Made by a program: the position numbers and the translations under genes | The notes under the pieces: generated by a model | Database searches by the model: none | What the model was told of the DNA's origin: nothing | The model's input: only the letters and a program-made list of their open reading frames with translations | In this document: piece by piece, positions 50,818 to 57,996 of the stretch | Layout: every line of letters starts with the position of its first letter | Position numbering within the stretch: position 1 is the stretch's first letter | Assembly: GCA_965222505.1 (NCBI GenBank) | Contig: OZ244956.1 | Location: forward strand, 868,001-932,000 | Origin: G965222505 sp965222505 | GTDB taxonomy: Bacteria > Bacteroidota > Rhodothermia > Rhodothermales > DATKEJ01 | Length of the DNA stretch: 64,000 bases | Direction of reading: 5' to 3'

Positions 50818-52371
50818 ATGTCTATCTCTAATGCGAAATTCTGGGGACTAGCCGGACTGCTACTGTGCATTATCCTCAAACCGGTCTCTGCCCAGTATAT
50901 CCTCGGCGAACCGTCTATCAGCTACCAGGGGTGCCTCCAGAACGCCAGCGGCGATTCGGTGCCCGACGGGACCTACGATATTACGACCCGACTTCACCTC
51001 AGCGACTTAACAACCGTATGGACGCACGATTTTACGGATGTCAACGTCGTTGGCTGTATCTACAACCTGCGCCTGGGGCGCGCCGGTACCAATCCACTTC
51101 CAAAGGGGGCGCTGTGGGACACCGACGTCTACCTTGAAGTCACTGTAGACGGGACTACCCTCAGCCCACCCACCCTGCTCTCGGGGTCGCCGATGGCCTT
51201 TGGGCTGGTCTTGCCGATTGAGGCATCGGCGAACCACACGGAAGCTTTGCTATCGATCAACAACAACCAGGTCTCGTCCAGGGCCGAGGAAAGCCCCTCC
51301 GGGATTTACGGATCGACGGCGGCCAATACCAGCCAACTGCTCACGGATAATTCCTACGGCGTTAAGGGTGAAGCCCTAAGCGCGACCGGGTTCAGCAACG
51401 GGGTCATGGGCATAACGGCTTCCTACAACGGGGCCGGCGTCGTAGGCGTCAACACGACGCCCGAAGGCGAAGACACCCAGAACAACAACATCTACCCGCC
51501 TGGTGTGTACGGCCGGAGCCAGTCCACGACCGGCCGAGGGGTGTACGGGCGCGTAAACAACGCGCCAAACAGCCAGCTCATCTTCGGCCCCTTCAGCGCC
51601 GGGGTCTATGGGGAGTCGACCGCCTCTGAAGGCCGGAGCCACGGCGTTTTCGGCAGTACCAATTCCCTGGGAGGACGCGCCTTTTACGGCGTACACAACA
51701 ACGGCGGGTATGCCGCCTGGTTCGAGGGTCATGCCCAGATCCGGGACGGAGACCTGGAAGTGCGCAACGGCCTGATTGAGGTCTTGAATGGCAGCAACGA
51801 AACCATCGTGATCGACCCCGATGAAGCCGGTAGCGGGACCGGGGCGATTAAGCTCTACAACGGCAACGACGTCGTGATCGAGCTCGACGCCAGTTTTGGT
51901 GGAGACGGTCGCGTCATCACCGAGGAAATCCAGATTACCGGCGGCTCCGACCTCTCGGAGACCTTCGATGTCTCAGCGGCACCGCATCTGCCCGCCCCCG
52001 AACCTGGCATGGTCGTGGCCATCGACCCGGAACAACCGGGTCGGCTCGAACTCAGCACGTCGGCCTACAACCCCATGGTAGCCGGCATCATCAGCGGAGC
52101 CGGGGGCATTGAGACGGGCATGATCATGGGCCAGGAAGGCTCCATCGCCGACGGAGATCATCCCGTGGCTCTCGCGGGCCGCGTCTACGTCCACGCCGAT
52201 GCCTCCACCCATCCCATCCGCCCCGGCGACCTGCTCACGACGGCAGACCTGCCCGGCCACGCTATGAAAGTTACCGAGCCCAGCCGTGCCCACGGGGCGA
52301 TCCTGGGCAAAGCCATGACAGGGCTTGCGACCGGCCAAGGGTTGGTGCTCGCTTTGGTTTCGTTGCAATAA
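50818..52371 (+). CDS. Secreted protein A2, paralogue of A1
   Basis: A 517-aa exported protein; signal peptide at residues 1-25 (GLAGLLLCIILKPVSAQ). It has the same layout as A1 (33321): an N-terminal beta-domain (ISYQGCLQNASGDSVPDGTY to SGSPMAFGL), a central fibre-like region with GVYGxS and GVKGEA repeats (150-310), and the conserved C-terminal domain SDLSETF, PEPGMVVAIDPE, AGIISGAGGIETGMIMGQEG, GRVYVHADASTHPIRPGDLL, GAILGKAMTGLATGQGLVLA. The C-terminal domain is far more conserved than the middle, as expected for a folding or processing module with variable fibres. Its stop codon is within a 46-bp dispersed repeat. B2 follows after 227 bp. Confidence 0.85.
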   Translation: MSISNAKFWGLAGLLLCIILKPVSAQYILGEPSISYQGCLQNASGDSVPDGTYDITTRLHLSDLTTVWTHDFTDVNVVGCIYNLRLGRAGTNPLPKGALWDTDVYLEVTVDGTTLSPPTLLSGSPMAFGLVLPIEASANHTEALLSINNNQVSSRAEESPSGIYGSTAANTSQLLTDNSYGVKGEALSATGFSNGVMGITASYNGAGVVGVNTTPEGEDTQNNNIYPPGVYGRSQSTTGRGVYGRVNNAPNSQLIFGPFSAGVYGESTASEGRSHGVFGSTNSLGGRAFYGVHNNGGYAAWFEGHAQIRDGDLEVRNGLIEVLNGSNETIVIDPDEAGSGTGAIKLYNGNDVVIELDASFGGDGRVITEEIQITGGSDLSETFDVSAAPHLPAPEPGMVVAIDPEQPGRLELSTSAYNPMVAGIISGAGGIETGMIMGQEGSIADGDHPVALAGRVYVHADASTHPIRPGDLLTTADLPGHAMKVTEPSRAHGAILGKAMTGLATGQGLVLALVSLQ

Positions 52372-52412
52372 ATAACTCAAGTTGTGCCATTCCCGCACGT
52401 AGAAGCATAAAC
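52367..52412. repeat. 46-bp dispersed repeat, copy 2
   Basis: One mismatch to 44711-44756. It overlaps the last bases and TAA stop of A2 and runs directly into leader L2. Confidence 0.7.
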
Positions 52413-52598
52413 GTTGAAGGGCCGGCTCAAGGCCAGCCCCGCCTGGATGAAACCTTCTCAATGGGCACACCCCGGCGGGGCGATCACAAGGATCGCCCCG
52501 CAACACTTAACCTTGTTACCCCCCTTGAGGCCTTTCTCTCTGTTCAACCTCGATATCGCCCCTGGCCTATCGTAACCTACAACCTCTTCTTAAAATCC
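52411..52598 (+). promoter_or_regulatory. Conserved leader L2 upstream of B2
   Basis: About 188 bp nearly identical to L1 (35001-35184). Differences are three substitutions plus an extra 4 bp (GCGG) before the palindrome GGGCGATC-ACAAG-GATCGCCC (52478-52498). Identity continues through the ATG and the first two codons (ATGCGCT), then falls. It probably contains the promoter and UTR of B2. Confidence 0.6.
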
Positions 52599-55139
52599 AT
52601 GCGCTACGCTCTTTTATTCCTGCTCTGCATCGGCTTGCTGGCCGGCTGCACGACCGCACCGTCCGTCGATGTCCAAACCGCCCCCGGCTTGCACAAGAGC
52701 GAGACCGTCATCCAGGCCGAGATCGCCCGCAAACAGACCAAACTCGACGGCACGGCCGGTTCCAGAGACGACGGCGGCGATGCCTGGCGGCGCATGATGC
52801 GCGTGGGCCGAAACGGCGAACAACCCGGTTTCGGGGCCATTCTGCGAGCAAAGGCGGAACTTGACCAGCGCCGGGCTTTCGGTAAACAGGACGGGATGCA
52901 GGACGGCGGCATCGGCGGGTGGACGTGGCTCGGGCCAGGTAACATCGGCGGACGGTTGCGCTCCATTCTGATCCATCCGACCAACCCGGACATCATGTAC
53001 CTGGGCACCGCAGGGGGCGGCATCTGGGCTACCCTTAACGGCGGGACCGGCTGGTTTCCGCTGAACGACTTCCTGCCGAGCCTCTTCGTAACCGGCCTCG
53101 CCATGGACCCGACCAATTATGACATCATGTATGCTGCCACCGGCGAGGGCCTCGGGAGTGCGACCTCCAACGACGGAGCCGGGGTCTTCAAAAGCACCAA
53201 CGCCGGCCTGACGTGGACGCAACTGCCTGCGACAAACAACAGCAACTTCGAAGCCCTCAACGAAATCGCCCACGATCCCTCTGCCAACGGTATCCTGTAC
53301 GTCGCCACAAAAAACCGTGGCATCTGGCGGAGCTTGAATGCCGGCACCGACTGGACGCGCGTCTACAACACCACCAACCGCTGCACCGACATCAAAATCC
53401 ATCCCAACCTGACCAACCGGGTGGTCATGGCCTGCAACGGCGTCCTCCGCTATTCCACCGATTATGGCGAAGACTCCATCGATATTACCCCGCCGGACGC
53501 CCCCGACCGCCGGTTCGAAGTGGCCTGGGGAACGGACATCCTGAGCGATTACCTCTACGCCGTCACCAGCGAAGAAGACGACCCGTGGAACATCCGGCTG
53601 TGGCGCTCCACCACCTGGGGCAGCAGTTGGGCGTTAGTGAATGACAACATCGAGGTCCACGACAAACAGGTGTACCACAACAATACCATCTGGGTCGACC
53701 CCGAAGACCCGAACCACCTCGTCCTGGGCGGCATCGACCTGTGGCGCAGCACCAACGGCGGATTCACCCTGACCAAAATCAGCAACTGGCCAGCCTACTC
53801 CACCTCCAACCCCGGCTTCTCACCGCATGCCGACCACCACGTCGTGATCCACCACCCCGACTATGACGGCAGCACCAACACGACAGTCTTCGTGGGCAAC
53901 GACGGCGGCATCCAGAAAACCGACGACATTACCACGGTTACCCAACACACGGGCTGGACCAACCTTGCCAACAACCTGGGCTTGAGCCTGTTCTACCGGG
54001 GAGCCGCCTCCCCTGATGGTTCCGTGATTGTGGGCGGCACACACGACAATAGCCACCTGCACTATACTTCGGTAGGCGGGCAACAAGGTTGGTTCCAGAC
54101 ATTCACCGGAGACGGGAGCTACAGCGCGGTAAGCCATTCTAACACGGACGTGATCTACGGCGAAACCCAGTACGGTCGCATCAAAAAAAGCACCGACGGC
54201 GGAGCCTCGTACACCAACAAGTATCTGCCGGATACCGGCGACAAATCACGCTGCGCGTTTAATACACCGTTCATCATGTCACCCACTAATGCCAGCGTAC
54301 TCGTCGCAGGATGTACGCGCATTTTCCGCACCACCAACGGAGCATCCTCCTGGCCGGTGATCCGTGAGCCCGTCGACCATGACGGAACCGCCGCGAACGA
54401 TAGTGCCAAGACTACAGCCCTCACCATGCTTTCTACGGGCTATGTGTGGGCCGGGTATGCAGGAGGACATCTGGCCTGGACGAATAACGCGGGTGTCGGG
54501 GCTACCTGGACCCGGGTGGACGAAAACGGCGTGGGCCTCCCAGACCGCACCGTCACGGACATCGCCATCGACCCGGACAACCCCGCCCGCGTCTTTGTGA
54601 CCTTCAGCGGCTACGAAAACGATACGGTCTGGTATACCGAAGACCTCGGCCAGACCTGGGAACCGCGCCACGGCACCGCCCCGGATGACCTGCCGGACAT
54701 CCAGATCAACGGCATCACCATGCACCCGTACAACACAGACTGGATCTATGTGGCGACCGACCTTGGCGTGATGGCCTCCAATGACAGCGGCCTAACCTGG
54801 AGCATTGACCCCTTGCACCCTGCCCAGGGTGAGGAAGGCCATGAGGGACCAAACAACGTGGAAGTAAGCGACCTGTTCTGGCACGAAGACTTCCTGGTGG
54901 CCGCCACATTCGGCCGGGGTATGTTCCGCACCCGGCCCAGCGTGATCTTTGTGGATGGCAACAACCCGCTCCCCGGTAACGGCCTGCTCAGCAACCCGTA
55001 CCAGACCATCAACCAGGCCCTGGGTGTAGCAAATCCCGGGAGCACGATCTACATCTTCAGCGACATCTATGACAATGCCCCGCTGACCATTACCGACCAA
55101 ATCTACATCAAAACCTCTGGAGCCGTCGTCGTCGAATGA
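52599..55139 (+). CDS. Sialidase/BNR-propeller lipoprotein B2
   Basis: An 846-aa lipoprotein: MRYALLFLLCIGLLAGC puts the lipid Cys at residue 17. ATG 52599 is chosen because it coincides with the end of the conserved leader. The body is a VPS10/BNR-like propeller pair resembling xyloglucanase-type repeats: GGWTWLGPGNIGGRLRSILI, TNPDIMYLGTAGGGIWATLN, VFKSTNAGLTWTQLP, GIWRSLNAGTDWTRV, RIKKSTDGGASYTNKYLP and VWYTEDLGQTWEPR, all Asp-box motifs. The last 60 aa (PYQTINQALGVANPGSTIYI to TSGAVVVE) form the same short beta-helix-like ending as B1. Surface exposure is expected; glycosidase activity is not supported by visible catalytic residues. Confidence 0.87.
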   Translation: MRYALLFLLCIGLLAGCTTAPSVDVQTAPGLHKSETVIQAEIARKQTKLDGTAGSRDDGGDAWRRMMRVGRNGEQPGFGAILRAKAELDQRRAFGKQDGMQDGGIGGWTWLGPGNIGGRLRSILIHPTNPDIMYLGTAGGGIWATLNGGTGWFPLNDFLPSLFVTGLAMDPTNYDIMYAATGEGLGSATSNDGAGVFKSTNAGLTWTQLPATNNSNFEALNEIAHDPSANGILYVATKNRGIWRSLNAGTDWTRVYNTTNRCTDIKIHPNLTNRVVMACNGVLRYSTDYGEDSIDITPPDAPDRRFEVAWGTDILSDYLYAVTSEEDDPWNIRLWRSTTWGSSWALVNDNIEVHDKQVYHNNTIWVDPEDPNHLVLGGIDLWRSTNGGFTLTKISNWPAYSTSNPGFSPHADHHVVIHHPDYDGSTNTTVFVGNDGGIQKTDDITTVTQHTGWTNLANNLGLSLFYRGAASPDGSVIVGGTHDNSHLHYTSVGGQQGWFQTFTGDGSYSAVSHSNTDVIYGETQYGRIKKSTDGGASYTNKYLPDTGDKSRCAFNTPFIMSPTNASVLVAGCTRIFRTTNGASSWPVIREPVDHDGTAANDSAKTTALTMLSTGYVWAGYAGGHLAWTNNAGVGATWTRVDENGVGLPDRTVTDIAIDPDNPARVFVTFSGYENDTVWYTEDLGQTWEPRHGTAPDDLPDIQINGITMHPYNTDWIYVATDLGVMASNDSGLTWSIDPLHPAQGEEGHEGPNNVEVSDLFWHEDFLVAATFGRGMFRTRPSVIFVDGNNPLPGNGLLSNPYQTINQALGVANPGSTIYIFSDIYDNAPLTITDQIYIKTSGAVVVE

Positions 55140-55168
55140 TGCTTATCCCCTTTTCTCCCTTGATGAGC

Positions 55169-55189
55169 GGGCGACCCTTATGGTCGCCC
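55169..55189. repeat. REP-like palindrome
   Basis: GGGCGACC-CTTAT-GGTCGCCC, in the gap between B2 and the FG-GAP gene. Confidence 0.65.
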
Positions 55190-55270
55190 CAACCGGTTGG
55201 AGATGCCCAATGTAAAGACCAGGACATTCCCATGATTGGACGAACCCGCCCCAAACGACATGCCAAATCC

Positions 55271-57433
55271 ATGAACGGGCGATCACAAGGATCGCCCGGC
55301 CGGGTTGTGCTTGGTGTTATGGGGGTGCTGATGATGGTCTCTATCGCTTCGGCACAACAATGGACACCGGCTTGTGGGTTTGAAGGCACCCTCAGCAACA
55401 GCGACTGGTTTGGGAATGCCACGGCAGACATCGGGGACCTCGACGGGGATGGAGTTGAAGATATAGCCGTTGGTAATCCCCGGGATGATGATGGCGGGGC
55501 GCACCTTGGAGCGGTCTGGATCCTCTTCCTCAACACCGACGGCTCGGTCAAAACCTACCAGAAGATCAGCGCCACCCGCGGCGGATTTACCGGCACCCTG
55601 AACGCCAGCGACTGGTTCGGCTACAGCGTGGCGAACCTGGGCGATGTGGATAATGACGGGGTAACCGATCTGGCAGTGGGCGCTATTGGAGATGATGACG
55701 GGGACACCTCCAACGGAGCCGTATGGGTCCTCTTCCTGAATGCCGACGGCACCGTTAAAAGCCACCAGAAAATCAGCGATACCGAAGGCGGATTTACCGA
55801 CATGTTCACCTCCGGCATGAACTTTGGCGACAGCGTGACGGGCCTGGGAGACCTTGACGGGGATACCGTCGAAGACCTGGCCGTGGGTGCCGAAGGCTAT
55901 GACAACACGACGGGGACCGGATTTCGGCACGGAGCCGTATGGGTCCTCTTCCTGAATGCCGACGGCACCGTTAAAAGCCACCAGAAAATCAGTGAAGGCC
56001 ACGGCGGCTTTACGGGACCCCTGGTGGGCAACAATGAATTCGGCTCCTCGCTGGCCGCCCCCGGCGATCTCGACAATGACACCGTTGATGACCTTGTGGT
56101 CGGCTCCTGGGTTGATCCTGAATCCGGGTTTGCCCACGGGGCCATCTGGGTGCTGCTGATGAACACCAATGGTACCGTCAAAAGCCACCAGAAGATTTCG
56201 GAAGGCATCGGAGGATTTGGGGGTGACCTGAATAATGTCGACAACTTCGGCATCGGCGTGACGGGCCTGGGCGACCTCGACGGGGACACGGTCGAAGACC
56301 TGGCCGTTGGCGCATTCGGCGATAACGGAGATGGAGCCGCACGCGGAGCCGTGTGGATTCTCTTTATGAACACCAACGGCACCGTCAAAAACCATCAGAA
56401 AATTGGCGATGGGACTGGCGGTTTCACCGGCACCCTCATTGATGCCGACAACTTCGGTACCGACATAGCCACACCCGGCGACCTGGACAATGACGGCAAC
56501 ACCGACCTCGTCGTGGGCGCGTACCGAGACAACGACGGCGGCGGCGACCGGGGAGCCGCCTGGGTGCTGCTTCTCAATGCCAACGGCACCGTCAAAAACC
56601 ACTACAAAATCAGCAACACCGGCCCCTGCGTCCGCCTGGACCTGACAGCCTTCCTGGCCGGGCCATATGCCCCACCACCGGTAAACGGCATCGTCACCCC
56701 CGACCAACCGCGAGAAAGAAACTTGCGTCACCTGCGCAATGCCCAACCTGTGAAGGGCGACCACGAGGGTCGCCCCACCGGAGAGATGCTTGCACAGACG
56801 AAGGCATTGGGAGGGAACATGTCAACGGCACTCCGGGCAGGGGGGTACCTCCCGACGACGCAACCCTACGACGGCGCCCCGTGGAACTATGCGGGATTTG
56901 AGGTCACGCCCGGATTACCCGAAAATGCGGTGGACTGGGTGTTGGTCTCTCTGCGCACCGGCGATCCGACGGCTCCGCCCATGACAGTTGTAGCCGAACG
57001 CGCCGGTCTGCTGCTGGCTGATGGGTCCATTGTGGAGCATCACTCCACCGATGCCATGCCTCTGGAATTTCCCGTCGCCGACGGCAGTTATTACTTCACG
57101 GTCACACACCGTAACCACCTGGGCATCCTCTCAGACGATCCGCGTACCCTGTCCGAAGCCGCAACAGCCTATGATTTCACTATTGCCTCGGGCCAGGCCT
57201 TCGGTACCAATCCGATGCAAAACCTGGGGACGTTCAACTGGGGCCTCTGGAGTGGTGACGGCGACGCGAACGGCAGCGTCACCGCCTTCGATTTCCTCAA
57301 CGTGTGGCTCTCCCAAAACGGAGGGCCTGCCGGTTACCATGCCGGTGATTTCAACATGGACGGGGCCGTCACCGCCTTCGATTTCCTCAATGGCTGGATC
57401 CCCGCCAACGGCCAGGCCGCTCAGGTACCGTAA
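55271..57433 (+). CDS. FG-GAP (integrin-alpha-like) secreted protein with dockerin-type end
   Basis: A 720-aa exported protein from ATG 55271 (earlier in-frame ATGs at 55136 and 55232 are possible). Signal core VVLGVMGVLMMVSIASAQ. Six FG-GAP repeats of about 62 aa follow, each GGFTGTLxxxDxFGxxVxxL, GDLDGDxVEDLAVGA with Ca-binding Asp residues, then GAVWVLFLNADGTVKSHQKI. After a linker is a 170-aa domain (MSTALRAGGYLPTTQPYDGA, WVLVSLRTGDPTAPP) and two dockerin-like Ca loops: GDGDANGSVTAFDFLNVWL and DFNMDGAVTAFDFLNGWIPA. Two REP palindromes are translated inside it (55277-55297 at the N-terminus, 56755-56775 in the linker). It overlaps the truncated gene on the other strand. Confidence 0.87.
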   Translation: MNGRSQGSPGRVVLGVMGVLMMVSIASAQQWTPACGFEGTLSNSDWFGNATADIGDLDGDGVEDIAVGNPRDDDGGAHLGAVWILFLNTDGSVKTYQKISATRGGFTGTLNASDWFGYSVANLGDVDNDGVTDLAVGAIGDDDGDTSNGAVWVLFLNADGTVKSHQKISDTEGGFTDMFTSGMNFGDSVTGLGDLDGDTVEDLAVGAEGYDNTTGTGFRHGAVWVLFLNADGTVKSHQKISEGHGGFTGPLVGNNEFGSSLAAPGDLDNDTVDDLVVGSWVDPESGFAHGAIWVLLMNTNGTVKSHQKISEGIGGFGGDLNNVDNFGIGVTGLGDLDGDTVEDLAVGAFGDNGDGAARGAVWILFMNTNGTVKNHQKIGDGTGGFTGTLIDADNFGTDIATPGDLDNDGNTDLVVGAYRDNDGGGDRGAAWVLLLNANGTVKNHYKISNTGPCVRLDLTAFLAGPYAPPPVNGIVTPDQPRERNLRHLRNAQPVKGDHEGRPTGEMLAQTKALGGNMSTALRAGGYLPTTQPYDGAPWNYAGFEVTPGLPENAVDWVLVSLRTGDPTAPPMTVVAERAGLLLADGSIVEHHSTDAMPLEFPVADGSYYFTVTHRNHLGILSDDPRTLSEAATAYDFTIASGQAFGTNPMQNLGTFNWGLWSGDGDANGSVTAFDFLNVWLSQNGGPAGYHAGDFNMDGAVTAFDFLNGWIPANGQAAQVP
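55277..55297. repeat. REP-like palindrome overlapping the FG-GAP gene start
   Basis: GGGCGATC-ACAAG-GATCGCCC. If translation starts at 55271 it encodes GRSQGSP in the signal peptide n-region. Confidence 0.65.
56755..56775. repeat. REP-like palindrome inside a coding sequence
   Basis: GGGCGACC-ACGAG-GGTCGCCC, in frame in the FG-GAP protein, giving KGDHEGRP in the linker between repeats and C-terminal domain. Confidence 0.75.
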
Positions 57434-57781
57434 TCCGGCGAGACCGGACCGTTCTACGGACCCCCGCTGCAGGAACCGAACCCGAGGCGGATCCTCCATG
57501 TTGCTGCCCAGCACCCGGGCTTCTTCAGTAAAATCCTCGGCATCATCGGACTGTGCCTGCCGTATGCCGATCCGTGCCCGGTAGGAAATGTTGCCGTCCG
57601 GGTACACGTTCGTGGCATCGGTGCCCCGCAACAAATACTGCAACCGGATCACATCGACCTTCAACCACAAGACCTGCCCCTCAAATGAGGCCGCATAATC
57701 TTTCACCGCGTCGGACTGGGCCTGCGCCATAGCAACGCATCCAAATAACAAGAGACAAAGCAGGAGGTTTTTTTTTGTCAT
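57434..57781 (-). pseudogene. Truncated secreted-protein gene (5' part)
   Basis: ATG 57781 starts a convincing signal peptide (KKNLLLCLLLFGCVAMAQAQ) and about 95 further residues with protein-like composition (SDAVKDYAASFEGQVLWLKV, ISYRARIGIRQAQSDDAEDF). Beyond residue 116 the frame simply reads the antisense of the FG-GAP gene down to 57131. The natural 3' end has probably been lost. I do not recognise the family. A living gene with an unusual antisense tail cannot be excluded. Confidence 0.5.
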
Positions 57782-57828
57782 GGAATCAAAGTTTATAGGT
57801 TAGCGCGATGTGTGGAATATAGGGATTT

Positions 57829-57931
57829 GTTCTACGTTCTATGTTCTACGTTATTCATATCTAAAGCGTGGTAGATGGCACGCACGTAATGATCAAAAAA
57901 CGTAGAACGTCGCACGTAGAACGTCGCACGT
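57829..57931. repeat. Inverted ACGTAGAAC repeat pair, copy 2
   Basis: Left GTTCTACGTTCTATGTTCTA (57829-57848, continuing to 57852) and right arm 57899-57931 with two ACGTAGAACGTCGC units. It lies in the promoter region of the S9 peptidase gene and is related to 48435-48589. Confidence 0.75.
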
Positions 57932-57996
57932 ATTTGCATCCCACGCTGCTGCATCGTTATTTGCAGGTCCGTTCTTCCACCGTAACTGATATGTAC

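Noticed and set aside
52461..52598. Upstream in-frame start for B2
   Set aside because: It would translate the conserved leader; the leader identity with B1 ends at ATG 52599, which also begins a lipoprotein signal.
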